A DNA stretch of 64,000 bases from Symbiodinium natans (Eukaryota > Sar > Dinophyceae > Suessiales > Symbiodiniaceae): positions 1-64,000 of the forward strand of contig CAJNDS010000533.1 of the NCBI GenBank assembly GCA_905221605.1. The letters run 5' to 3'. Made by a program: the position numbers and the translations under genes. The notes beneath the pieces are model-generated. The model saw nothing but the letters and a program-made list of their open reading frames with translations, searched no databases and had not been told where the DNA came from. How positions within the stretch are numbered: position 1 is the stretch's first letter; every line of letters begins with the position of its first letter. Shown one piece after another: positions 24,601-37,735 of the stretch.

Positions 24601-26527
24601 GGCATTTTATGGGGCAAGCCGGGCAAGCAAATCCTTGAGCATTTGATGACTTGGCGAGCACGTCGTGCACAGCTGATTCAGTAAGAATTCCTATCACCCC
24701 CTGCGAGAGGACACATCCTCGAGGTCGTCGTCCCCTTTCGGCCAGGCTGCACCCCTGGGCTTGTAGGGAGTCTCATAGTCTCTGACAGATTCTGACAGAC
24801 AAGTGATGCGTGTTTAAGGGCAAGGGGGAACCCCGAATGCCATGCTGCGAAGATCTGTGCAGATGATGCGTCAAACGCGCACGTTTTGATAGTGAGCTGC
24901 CGGCCAGGCTTCGGATGCTGAAGCGAAGATCTTCCTGCAAAGGCTCTTTCACAATCTCTGCATAGACTTTGCACGAAGGTAGGTGGACCAAGTCCCACTA
25001 TGCAATTGGCTGGTGCTGATACTTCTGCAATGGCAGTTTGTTTTCGTTGGCATGCCGTCTGTGCAAGCGTGTTGCCATTCAAGCCTCAGAGCAGCTCCGA
25101 TTCAACGGACCACAAGTAGGCAGTGAGCATATTGAGCACATTTCAATGAGCAACAGCTCCTTGTAAACATGCATTGTGTGCAGCTTTGTCTGGCACTAGT
25201 CACTAGTCCAGCGGTGCATATGTACAGGTGTCCACATCTGAAGACTTGAGCGCAACAAGTCGGGACACAGCGCACACTCAACCTGCTTAAAGATGCTCAA
25301 GATCGAGCGATCAAAAGCAGCACCATCCGAAGCCTTCAAGCTTGGTGATATTACCATTGCTAATGCAAGCAAAGCAAGCTAGCATTGCCCTCTGCTCTGA
25401 GCTCCTGACACTTCTTCACCACTGTAGCGGCGAGTCGCTGGCCATATGGGATGTATGAGAGCGTGTACCACGCAAGGGAGGCCCTCGGCGTCTGCATTCT
25501 TGCTGACATCTTCGGTTTCAGGATGGGCAGTTTGAGCATCTGTTTGTTGTGGTTAGACGCGGGCCATTGAAGGCCAACTAGGGCCAGGATAACCAGCGAA
25601 CGGCCGAAGAAGTGCGGCACCTTGACGCAGCCAGAAGACTTCGAAATATACGTATTACATCCACCGACCTTGTGCGCTGCCAAGTGGGCCGAAGTATGCC
25701 CAAGTTTCGCATTTTGCAGGTGTCTGTAAAAACATAAATAAAGCAGGTACTCCGCGCCAAATCACCCCGACCCCGCCCCGCCTCATATTGCTTCCCAAGC
25801 AAGCCTGTGCTCTCCAACCCTTGCCATGTTTCCTATCTCTTTCCCCATCTACCCTCAACTCCCCCTTGCTTGCACCTTCCCTATCCCTTCCCTACCCGCG
25901 CGCTTCTTCGATCTACCCCTACCTTCTTTCCCCTGCTCTCTGAAGAGCCTGCCCCCCTGACCTCTCCCTCCCTTCCCACACCTCCCTGGATCCAATCCCC
26001 GACCCTCCAAAGACCCTGCTTGCCTTTTCATATTGCCAAACCCTAGACCCTAAACCTTGAACCTTGCACGCTGCCTCCTGTACACCCCCTGGAACCTGTC
26101 GTGGCGGCCTTGCCTCACCACTGCAGTGATGCAAAATGTGAAAAACTAAGGAGCCCTGAAGCCAACAAGGCCCTGTCATGTGCCGATTTTCAACAGGCAT
26201 CGGCGCAACAGTGACAGCGTGCCTCCAGGCCCAGCAAAGTCAGCATCATTGACACGAGGAATACTGCTGATGTGTTTGCCTGGGCATGCGCATGAAATAG
26301 ATGGCTTCAGCACGTCATGCAAGCAGCTGTCTCGGTACCAACATATTAAACATATTCGGGTGATTTCGGGCGCAAAGCAGCCCGTGGGGCTTCGACTCGA
26401 CTCTTGTCGGCCATTCTGCGGACTTGTCGTCTGGGCCCCGCCTGCAATCTGCCGTCTGTCTTACAAGTGGTAACGGGCATACGATAGCACAAGTCCAACG
26501 ACGAATAGGGATGACAAGGCGGGAGGA

Positions 26528-27136
26528 TCAAAGCGCTGAAATACTGTAGAGAAACTGAACTACCGCGGGATTGATGACCCATAACTCCCTGGCCAGGAAA
26601 AAGGTGCCGACAAGCGCCACCATGTTCCTCACAAGGCAGTCATCCGCCAGCTTCCCGATCTTGGTTGCATCTGAGCCGAAGACCCTAAGGTGTAGGTGAG
26701 CGCGAAGCGGCTGGGATGGCCAAGCATTGCTCGCGACCTTCGGATCAGACATTCAGCTGCGTTGTGGCCATTGTGGGATTCGAACATCAAAAAGCAAAGC
26801 AAGCTGCGGCCGGGCTGCAGCGAGCCCAAACTGCACACTTGCAGCAAACAACCCAGACCTTTGTTCGCTCTCTCTCTCTCTCTCTGCATGAGTCTTCATG
26901 CAGCCCTCGAGCATGACAGCATCAAGTACGACTACATGGAAATGCCTCGAGCTGAGATCAAGACCGAAGCACACAGCCCAGCCTTGCTTGCAGCGACAAA
27001 GCATGACGAAAGCCATGCACAAGTGCGGACGAGGGCCGTGCCGGTTGCTCTTTGCTTGTACGTTATGTCGGGACAGCAGATTTTCCAAAGATCCTCTTCC
27101 TCCTTCACATGCCATGTGCTTAGTGGCCCCGAGCAT
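26528..27136 (-). CDS. Possible exons of an unidentified, partly hydrophobic protein
   Basis: Several minus frames look coding-like and are separated by frame changes near AG. One contains KIGKLADDCLVRNMVALVGT followed by FFLARELWVINPAVVQ, a likely membrane segment. Another contains MFESHNGHNAAECLIRRSRA. A third contains GLDLSSRHFHVVVLDAVMLE. No family is recognised and splice sites are not resolved. Confidence 0.2.
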
Positions 27137-27611
27137 CCTCGGGGCGATTCTTCAAACACCTTCTCGACATGTCTTTGCCACACGAGCTGCAAGACCCCAG
27201 CAGCTTCGGCATACAAAAGAATTGCCTTCCACTGTCTTTCCCTACTCCGACTTAAGTTGTCACCTGTCAGCAAGCCTGAGCGTCTGAGTTAAGTGGTCCT
27301 GTGGGTAGGTGGATATAGTTTTCTTACCTCCACTTGAAATGCAGTAAGGCTGCAACTATGGGCACATTTAAATCGCAGCTTGAGGGTGCACAAAGGAAGC
27401 ATTTCCAGGATTTAGGGCTTTGGGCGGAGAAATCACAGGGCCACTACAGAAACTGCACCAGGATTATGATGCCCTAACAGGCTCGGCCTTGGAAATCGTC
27501 AAAATAATTTGTTTAGGTTTTGAATCCACAAGGAGTCCGACAATAACCCAAATGAAAGTAGGAAAACAAAACCCTGAACGTAGTAAAAAAACGCTGTGCC
27601 CAAAGGAGCTG

Positions 27612-27680
27612 GAAACAAATTAGACAAAACATGCGAAACAAATTAGACAAACAGTGCAAAACAAATTAGACGAAAAGTGC
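27612..27680. repeat. About 25-bp imperfect tandem repeat, three copies
   Basis: Three successive units built on AAACAAATTAGAC, each followed by a variable AAA..TGC tail. Confidence 0.8.
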
Positions 27681-30000
27681 AATTTCTTGTTTCCAGCATC
27701 CTCCCCATGTTCCTTGCTTTGCCTAAGGACCTAGGTAGTATGTTCCCTACAATTTGTTTCTTCTGCTTTATGTCTGTCCTAGTGGTTCTTGCATGTTCCT
27801 ATGGTTCCCTTTTTTTCTCATTTTATGACCCATGTTTTCCTCACTGTTTGGCCATTTTCCCTATTTGGAATGCCATTGTTTTCCTACTTGTCCGAAAAAA
27901 TGAAGACGCCGATTTGTTCATCGATTTATGCGTGCCTAGTGTTTTTGCATATTTTTCTCACGTTGATTCCTATGGTTTTTGGATTGTTTTCCCAAGATAA
28001 ACTATTTTAGGCCGTCTCCAACGGAAGACTCTAAACGCATCATGACACCAGGAGTTCTCGCAGAAGGTACACAGTGTGCTCGAATTCCAACCTCTCCTGG
28101 TCCTCCTCCTTTCGGAGGAAGCTCGGAGTGACGCTCCGGAAGACATCACCAAGCCTCACTCGTGCCCGACTTGTGCCCAAACGACTGGCACCAACACCCC
28201 ACCTCTCAACTCGTCTGCTATCGCACGGAAAGTGAAAACGCCGCTCCTCGACGGACGGCAGAGAACTGAGCGCTGGGCCCAGCCTCCAAATTTATCGGCT
28301 CAAAGGAGACGTTGGGAAGTGGGACCTTCTCAGACACAAGGACAAACGTCAAAGACAACTGCCAATGGATAAATATGAACCGAGGAGGGTGGCATAGTGA
28401 CTCATCTTGCACCTCTGTGAAAGCCTGGCGCTTGCAACTTGCAACCGCGTGCCGCCGGAGTGGGGCGCGACAAGTGCCCGTGAGTGCCAAGAACTTTTGT
28501 GGGCCTCGTTTCGGCTCAGCTCGGACACGATCGCACATGTGAGCCCCAACTGTGGGCTCGGAAGCCACTGTGAGCGAACTGTGAGCCGTAGGATCAGCAA
28601 CGGAGGCTGCGTGACAGAGTGCCTAGCATCAACTGCTGCATATGTGAAGGGGCTCACTGCAGCTCTCCGTCCTGCTAGCCCTTGAAGGGAGTGTTGGCTC
28701 AATCTGGGCCAAACAACCACTCCAACAGATGACCAGCTGCGATGAACATTGGCCGACACACGTGGGCTGGCAAGCGTTTGCTAGCGCCCTTGAGCCCAAG
28801 GCGGGCTCTTGCACCGTACCTGGATCACATTTCAGCGTTTTGAATGTAGCACTTGCGGCCATCATCGGCCAACCGTGCAGTGCGCACTGGCTGCAGCAGC
28901 CCCAAGTTGTTGCCTGGGGCTGGTCTCGAACCACTGCATTGTGATCTTTTTCGCTGTTCTGTGCCCTATGCATCCCTATGCTCTCATGTCTTGCGTCCTC
29001 TGACCGCGTTTCGCTTCCGCTTGAGTCGCTTGAGGTCCTCGGCACACAAAGGGTCGACACAAGTCGACACTGTTTCGGCATTTAAGCACTCGAACCATGA
29101 CTCTGAAGCAGGGCCCAGAAGAATATCGCATGAGCACTTGAAAGCGATAATCATATACTATTGACTGTATATCCGAGGCACCGGGATCTGGTTCCCGGCC
29201 AACGCCTCGACTGGACATCTGCATCGTCTGCGATTTGCAGAGTCGCTCTCCTTGCCTGCCCCACGAGCTGCAGCAGGCGCCTCGTGGCCGACCATAAATC
29301 GCAACGGGCGCAGCACAAATCTCATAACCACCCACGCCTTGGTCACTGCGTAGACGGGCAGGAATTGAGGCCTTGTTTTGCCGAATACCTGAGGCAAACT
29401 GACCCGAGGCACACCGACCGCATTTTATCATTATGTATGCTGTTCGTATTTTACGTACAAACTATATGTAAATCATATGTCATGTGTCTTGTACATCTTT
29501 ACTCTATACATTTTGCAAACATCCACATCACTGACAGCGCCTTCTGGCAAACAGGTTGATGCCGCGCGTAGCTGGTTGGATTGAACTTCCGGCCGCAGAA
29601 CTCGCATTCCAGGCGTCCATCTGTCAGACTTTGCTTTTCACAGGGTTTTCACCGAAAGCCAATCATGCTGAGGCTTGTTCAGGAGAGAAATGTGAAACAA
29701 TGTGACATGGCACATTGAACAAGGCTTGCCGATACACAAAAAAAACACACGACTTTGGTTGGTGTTGGGGCTGTCGGTGAAGGCGGTGACTGTGATTGTA
29801 CAAAGACAGAGCCTCTGCCTCTTTCACAGATGTGTTACTCACACACACACACACCGCTTCTTGCTAGAAGATCCCCTTCTTTTTAAAATATTTCTAGATG
29901 TTCATGTTTTCCTGTTTGCTTTTTCTTGCCCAGCACAGAGAGGGCTCAAGGCCTGCAATGAGTTGGCCTTCCCCGCTCTCTCTCTCTCTCTATCGCTTTC

Positions 30001-30045
30001 TTTCTCTTCTTCTTCTTCTTCTTCTTCTTCTTCTTCTTCTTCTCC
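30001..30045. repeat. (TTC)n microsatellite preceded by (TC)n
   Basis: A pyrimidine-only tract of CT and TTC repeats from about 29978 to 30045. Confidence 0.9.
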
Positions 30046-32734
30046 TTTGAGGGCTTGGGAGGATGAACCCCTCCAGGGCACCGCCACATGCACCTTATGG
30101 TGGGGCTTTTGGGGCTTACTTGAGCACGTGTTGGTAACCTTTCAAGCCAGTCCCAAAAGATCACCCCGAACGTGCGTTTGCTATGCTTGCTTCGAGCTCT
30201 ACATCTAACACCACAGCACAAGCATGAGGCTCTCGGTCCCGTACTCCGAAACCCCGAAACGGCAGAATCCTCTGGCCCTCCCGAGAGATGTGCTGAATGC
30301 ACTACTACTGACATGGTTCCTGCTGTCACTCATTACGGCAGGGTTTGGCGTAGCGGTGTCGTAGCTGTTGCCTCCCCCTGACTCGGGGCTTGTCTCTCCA
30401 TCGGCTTGCCCGATCTCTTCGATTCATCTGGCTGTGCTGCTGCTTCGGGGCTGCATACAGACCGCCGTCGAACTTGCGGAAGTCCTGGTGGTGGGCGTGC
30501 CCGGTTGTTGGTGGAGGGCTCCATCGTTGTGTGGGCGTGCTGTGAGCCGTCGGTCAGCCTGGATAGTGGTTTATGTGGGTGTCAGGATGCCCCAGGCATG
30601 GTGCTGCGGCGTCGGGAGGCGCGGCCATGGGCCCTTGGCTTGCCCGCTTCGCCCGGGGTGCTCTCGGCTCGTCCAGTGTGGTTATGCTCCGTGTCTTCCC
30701 GATGCTGCAGTGGTGCGCCTCCACTTGATGGTGTTTGTTTACATATGTCTTTGTTTGTCTTTTCCTTTGTGTCTTTCTTAATCCTGTTTTGTTCTTTCCT
30801 CTTCTGCGCATTTGAGGACCCCTCTCTCTCTCTCTCTCGCTCTCTCGTCTCTTTCATTGTGTGCTCTCAAGCTTGTTCTGCAGCTCTCGTCGTCTCTTCT
30901 TGTATTCGCCTCGCTTTTGTCTCTGTATGTTGTGGTTCGCCACACCTTTGTCGCATGGACCAGTTACAGTAGCTGCAGAACAAGTTCTCCCCGTGGTGAG
31001 AAGAGCGGTCGCTGCTTCCGGCATTTTGTTGAGAGTCTCCGCCTGGCAGCCTGGATGGCTTCGAGGGCTGTGGCGCAGAGTCCTGGCATATAGAGTCCTA
31101 GAGTCCTAGAGTGCGCAATATCTGAGAGTTTGTGGATTCAAACTTAGCGACGGAGCCTCCTGCACGCGATCTTCCGACTCGGGCTCCGTTTCGGCGTCTT
31201 CCGGCTGCACGGATTCCACGGCCTGCTGTGAAGCACAAGAGCTCAAGTCTGTATTAAGCGCAGCCTCATCAAGTCTTAGCATGTTTTGCTTCTTTTCTCG
31301 CGTGCTCCACACACATATGATCACACATGCTGTGGATTGAGGAGGCTTCTTGCCTCGCCCCTCCCCGAGAGCACTCTATCAACAGAAACTGACACTCGAT
31401 GCACGAGCAAGCGAACCGTGGTGCTTGTTGTGGTTTTGTGTGCTTTGGTGTGGTGCCCTGCAGTGCTCCTACCTAGACCGCCGACGTTTGCCAATCAGCA
31501 ACTGCCATCGACGAGGCTCACCCTGAGCAGCGAGGAAGGAAGACACAACACAATAACATGAGAACAAGACGGCAGACATTTGAAACAAAAGACAGAATTC
31601 GACCTCGTCGTTGGCTTAGGACACGCAGCTAGTTCAATTCAAGGCTGGCGGCACGGCAGATAGCTCCGCTCCGCTGCGCGTCTTCCACACGACTGTACCT
31701 AGGGTCACTGTGTCGAACATGTTCAAAGGTTCAGTAGATAGCAGCCAGTGGATCTAAGCCTGCAGCAGTCCTCTCACTTTGAGGAGCCAAATGCCCACCT
31801 CTGGAACGCCAGAAGATGAGCTTCTGCACAGAGATTCATAGAGCTCGTCGCCTTCAAATCGGTGTCCGTGGGTTGGCAGATGTTGGCAGATTTAAAAGTC
31901 GTCATCTGCCTTGGTCAGGCAGCGTTTCATGATTTGGCATATGTCTGTGTTGGATGTGAGACCACGAACAAACCAACAAACCTAAGGACAAGGCGGCTGC
32001 TGTACCGGAAACGGAGGCCTGCGCCTCGAACATCTCAACAATCTGCTCGGCTCCCGTGGACTCCTGTCCATGCAAGTTGCATCCAACTCCATTATCTTCT
32101 CTCTCTTCTCTCTCTTCTCTGCTTCAAATGCGGAACCAAGCATTGCTTGCCAGTGGGCTACCAAGATTGACAACAATGGGCTGTAGCGCGTAATGGACAT
32201 CTGACATGCCACCGATTGTCGCTGCAAAAAGCAAAGCAAAGGCTAAAGCGAACGGGCATGAAAGTCTTCTGAGCTTATAAACAACTCAGCCTTATTTGCA
32301 CCCGCCCAGCAACAGTTCACATGCAACCCCCTGGATGTTACAAAGTGCAAGCATCTACGCTGTGCATGTCAGATAGCAGATGCAGCTCGTGGACTCCACC
32401 AACACTGCTACCAGCGGCAGACATGGAAAAGGAACAAAGCGGCCTTGGCTTTTTGGATGGGAACTGGCACCCCCTCCCAAGGCCTTTGGGTCGTCTCGAC
32501 AGGGCCAAGGCTGCCATAGACATCTGAACCAGGAAGTAATGAAATTGTTGAAGAATGGACAGTATTTCAAGCCGCACCGCGACCACCTGGTGGAGGCGTT
32601 TTTCCTCGGACTGGCTCTTCTTTTCTCTATGGGTCTGGCTCGACACCTCGGTGGTTCATAGGCTTTAAATTCTTGAAATACTGCAACTTGACATGTTTTC
32701 CGCGATTCGAGCTCCTGGATAGTTACAAGCACCG

Positions 32735-33295
32735 CGCAAAAACCTGTAAATCACCGCATTTATGTGCGTCCGCCTGTTTGACAGTGCTCAAAATCCTAGC
32801 AATTACAGCATTCACGGGCTTTAAAAACTCCACAATTGCCGTGTTCTCAACATGTGCAGCTCCACGGAAATTACGTTGAAAATGCGTCAGATCCTAGCAA
32901 GTACAACATGTACGGGGTTTAAACAGCGTTTGTCGTTGCTTTCCGCATTTGATTTCTTGTACACGACGAACGCGAAACAAACCTGCAACGCGCACCATTT
33001 ATGCACGTTAGCCTGCTTGCAAGTGCCAAATCCGAGCAATCACTGTCACAGTATTGATGGGCGTTACTCTGGGGGTGGTCTTGAAGCAAGCTTGCACGGC
33101 TTGAAATAAGGGGACCCATTTGCAAACACGATGCTCGCATGATGGGTTTGGAAAGTTAAGCAGGATTGCACGGCTGAAAAAGCGGTGGGGTTGGAGGGGG
33201 GGCACCCCCAGTTGCAAACAAGATGCTCGCATGATGGGTTTGGAAGGGATTCGTATGGTCTCAAGGGCCCCCATTTGCAATGCTCGCATGACAAC
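32735..33295. repeat. Decayed tandem repeats of about 80-130 bp
   Basis: Three imperfect units near 32735-33065 share the order ACCTG..CACC, ATTTATG, GCCTG, GTGC.AAA.CC and AGCAA.TAC. Next to them, three units at about 33119-33295 share GATGCTCGCATGATGGG. They lie just downstream of the ligase stop codon. Confidence 0.65.
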
Positions 33296-33564
33296 AGCAC
33301 CAGAGAATCACAGGACCCGCCAGACCTAGAAAAGGGGAAAGCAAAGCCAGAAAAAGACACAGGACCCGCAACCACCTCCACCACCAGAACCGCAAAGAAT
33401 CATGGCAGCTACGTGATAACTTCATGGAAGCTATTGTGTAAGCAAACAGGATATAGCAGAATGACTATCCAATCAGCATCGAGAAGCCAAGTGCACAGTG
33501 TAAGCCCACGGCAAGAAGGGACTGGACGGAATAGCTACGCGATGCCCCATGTGTAAGACAGAAG

Positions 33565-36500
33565 CTACAGCCGCATGGTCTCGGGGTTCTGAGTCTGCCC
33601 ATCGTCCTCGGGAGTCTTGTCATCCCGGATTCGAAGGAAGCGTGGAAATCGGAGGCCGATTCCCTTTCCGTCTGCCTCGCGAGCGGGTTGCGGACGTGAC
33701 ACAAGAGATGACAAGAAGAGCCCCTGTGCCCTCTCTCACATGCCCTCCATCCCGAATGGCAAAGTGTCCAGCATCAAGCGCGAAAAACCGACAAATCAGT
33801 GCGAAAAACCGACAAATCTGCTGCATACTAGTTAACATCTCACATGTGGTGCTGTAAGCTTCTAGCTTTCCTTCTGGTGACGGAACTCGAAATGGCATCC
33901 GTTGAGGAACAGCGGTGTTTGCTGTTTGCTTGAAAGAGCAAAGGCTGCTGATTATGTTGTCCATCCGCAAAGCAATGAGTACACCGATCGAAGATGCAAT
34001 GACTCTTGCGCTCTGTCTACTGTCTGTCTTGTACATGTGATGACTCAAGGGTCATGGCAAGTTACTGCACGGCCCTGGAAACAAGTGAGCAGTTCTGCCC
34101 TCGAGATTCTTGGGTACTTTCTGCAAGGTCACGAACAAGCAAACATATCACAAGGCATCGCGTCCTCCGCCAACAAACCGGAAAGCAAGGAATGATCAAC
34201 GGTGCAAGGAACGGGAAAGGCATGCGACAAACTGACTCTTGTTGGGTGCAACTCAGACTGCCTTCGAGCATGGCAGGCAACTACAGCGATGTTGGCTCCA
34301 CACTGGCGAGACTCAGAGTCCGCTTTACAAAAGGATGTTGTCGTGGTTTGTCATTTTTTTGTCCCTTCTGCAGCTTGGGCATCTTAGAGTCAGCCATTCT
34401 CTCAGATTCCAAGTTGCACAAAACAGCGTCTCTCAGCATGCTCCACAGAGGCTCCGCACGCCCCCACACTTGCTCTCAATCTTGGCCATTGCAAAATGTC
34501 TCCTGTTTCTGCTGCGTGCAGGGGGGAGGACACAACCTTAGCCTTCGCAATTTAAAGCGCCAGGCCATGAACATTTTCGAGAACTCCATCGAGAAATAAT
34601 TTCCATCGACTTTTGGAGAAAATGCGCTTCCGCTCACGGGCTTCCGCGGACCTTCCGCAACATTTGGGCCATTACTACAACGGGACTCCGCTTTTCGAGG
34701 CTTGCTTTCCACAAAGCTTCCGTGAGACGGGCAATGGTGCTGTCGATCGTCTGCTTTGGGTTAGGGCCCCGCAGCAAGGAGAGGTTCTGTCTGAGACGAA
34801 ACACACAAGCTGAGGCAGCCCCGAGTATGGAGTAGAATTCCGCGTTGTAGGTTTGAAGGTCTTGGATTTTCTGGAGCTGTTGCTTTGGTTTGTGAGCATC
34901 TACAGTAGCAGCTGTAGCATCGAGAATTCTCACAAGCTTGAAGTTCGGACCTCTCAAACTGCAGTATTGCGTCAGACAGATTGGGCCGCATCTTAAACAG
35001 ATCAGTCGCTTCCGCGCAGTTTCCGCGGAGCAGAGGATACCTCCTTTAATACACCCACCACGCTGACAATTCCAGACGGCCTGTTGCCAGGGTCGCAACA
35101 ACAGCTTCCGCAATGAGCTTCCGAGGACCACTGATTTGCGCGGACCACTTGCTTCCGCAAGCCTTCCGCGAGTACTGCCTGGCCTATTGCTCGCAAATCG
35201 TCCGTATTGCTTTTGCCACGCTGAAGTTCTGGCAGTTTGAAAGCCAAGGTTGCGGCATTTAAATATGACAACCAGGCACCCCCCTACCCCCCGTCCTTTC
35301 GTCAATAAATGAGCCCCCACGCATGTCGCCGCTGCAATGGTGTCAACAATGTCTGATGGCTAAGGGTTCTGGAAAAAAATCACAGGTCCAGAGAGAGATC
35401 AACATTTGTGCAAGCTCAGTAGTGGAGAAGCAAAGGCTCAAAACAAGGATTGGTATCAAGTGGTCTCCAAGCTATTCCCAACACACGCAGTTTGTTTCCC
35501 CCTCTGTGCCAACATCGGCCGACGTGGCCTTCACGCCGAAGGCGCTCGTGTGCACGGGAGAGATGCTCAAATCGGCTGCTCTGATCTCCCAGACCTGTGC
35601 GTCACTGATGATCACTGATCGTTCAAGTCCCATCAATACTGGCACATACTTTCATCCCACACAGTCAGCTTCTCTACTGGCGGCCAAGAGTGGCAGCCAG
35701 GCCAAGCCATGTCAACCGCTATCGTTCACTTTCAATTTGGGGGTTTACGAAAAGATGGGACCCCTAAAATGGCAGGATTCCCTTATAATGAGGACCCTAA
35801 GAAGGTACCCTTATTTCCGGAACCCCCCATTTCACAACAACTTGTAGGGTCCGCCTGGCAGGGCTCCAACCACACATCTGGCTTCAGCTTGTCATTCACA
35901 TTGTAATTGGTCTGCGAAGCATTTGCGAAGCCAATGAGCCCATGATGTCAGCAGTCAGAAAGGCTTTAGGCAGCTGTGGAAACCTCTGCGCACGGGCGTT
36001 GGTGGGTTTTGAAGAAGCCGTAGTGGGTTACCAGGTCCTGCAACGCAACCAAGGTTGCAAGCAAATCTCAATTGCTCATGGCGACATCTCCAAGAAGAGA
36101 CGCGGAGTAATGACTTACATGCAAAGACATTTTGTGCGAACTTACCGCGGCCTCGTCGGAGAAGCCAGTGCCCGCTTTGCACACAGTCTGGAATTCTTCA
36201 TTCTGCGAAGGCGCAAGCTGTTGAATCAGCGAAGATCCAATTTAACCTCAAGATTGCCCAGCCTCCTGGTCATAAATTGCAAGTAGGTATGCCCCATAAG
36301 CGCCGGAGCGCTTTCCCTGGTTCAGAGATATCAACATCAGAAAAAACCCCATCACTGTAGTCGAAGCGTCCTTGCCGTAGTAGGCCCCGATCGGCACCAC
36401 ATCGATGCTGTCAGCCATACCTTCAAGGTAGTCCTGCGTTAGTTCTCATCTTATTGCAGTTCTTACAGTTCTTGCATTCACTGCATGGCAACTTACAGGC

Positions 36501-37702
36501 ACTTCTCCACCGATATGATATGGCACACGCTGGTTAGATTCGTTTGGGCTTTGTTGGGCCAGCACCTTTACCTTGTCGTTCCGTACCAACGCCATCCGTG
36601 GCCCCAGGCGGAAAAATCCTCTGCGTTTATGCCTAGCTTCTGTTGGCCGCAGCGCCATCGGTTCCCTTGTCGAGCCTACCCCTCTGCGGCCCCAAGGTCT
36701 CGAGCTCCAAAACGTTGCGCCCCTATCTGCGGACCCAAACCTCATTCCAATCCTCAAATACCTCGCGCTCTTCTCTCGAGACATCTCGGAAATCCATCCC
36801 TCCCTCCGCCTTTCGGGTTCAGGTCATTGAAGTTCATGCTTGAGATATGGAGTTTCAGTAAGAAGGTATTTAGGGTTAAGGCTTGCAGTTTCCATAGTTA
36901 ATCAATAGGACTTGGGATGTAGGAGTTTCACTAGGGTCGTGGTTTCGAGCTTCAGCAATAGTAATAGGATTTCGGGCTTTGAGGTCTCAAGTCTCGCGCG
37001 TTTACTATCGAAGCATGCACCATGGAGGCCAGAATACTTGAACAATAAAACTCGTACCAGCACGTTGAGTTTTCCTATGGGAGAAGGCACCATGCCGGCC
37101 AAAATGCTTGCAAGAAGACAGCCGGCACCCAGCACGTTCAGGGTTTTCTTATTGAGGAAATGCACCATGGGCATGCAGAGTACCAAGCAAAACTCGTCCG
37201 CCCATACTGACAAAAAAAAGACCAGTACGTTGAGGGTTTTCTGTGGGAAGGAATTCGTGCAAGGCAAGTAGAGGGTTTTCGGTGGGAAAATGCGAAGAGC
37301 CTCCACATACTAGGTGAGAATCGTTTTCTTCCTGCGTGCAGCTGTTTCGTCAATTTGCCATAGTCAAGCCCTCAACATGCTGAACACACGAATCGCCGCG
37401 CATCTCTCGCCTGAAGCCGTAACCCCTAAACCACTCCCATACTGCCGCTCCTCGAAAAAGCAATAATGAAACAGAATGCGCCGGATGCAGTTTTAATCTG
37501 GTGGGAGGGGGGCATGTTTTCTATTCCGGAGGAAGAGATTACTAAGCAGATTCACACGTTCCAGTCGGTCACCCTGTTCCTTCGCGTCACTGAAGATCCA
37601 ACTTAACATTTACAAAACCTTCCGGTCATTAGGATGGAAACACAACCTATCTGTTTTCACAAGATGCAAGTGTATACATAACATGCGTATGATACCCCCC
37701 CC

Positions 37703-37735
<33 letters not shown>

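Larger units (their letters stand above)
24601..33564. other. Intergenic region with microsatellites and one weak coding-like cluster
   Basis: Weak minus-strand coding-like pieces occur at 26528-27136. Simple repeats include (TC)n near 26868-26886, a 27-bp triplicate at 27612-27680, (TTC)n at 30001-30045 and TCTCTCT-rich tracts near 32098-32120. No other domain or RNA gene is recognised. Confidence 0.4.
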
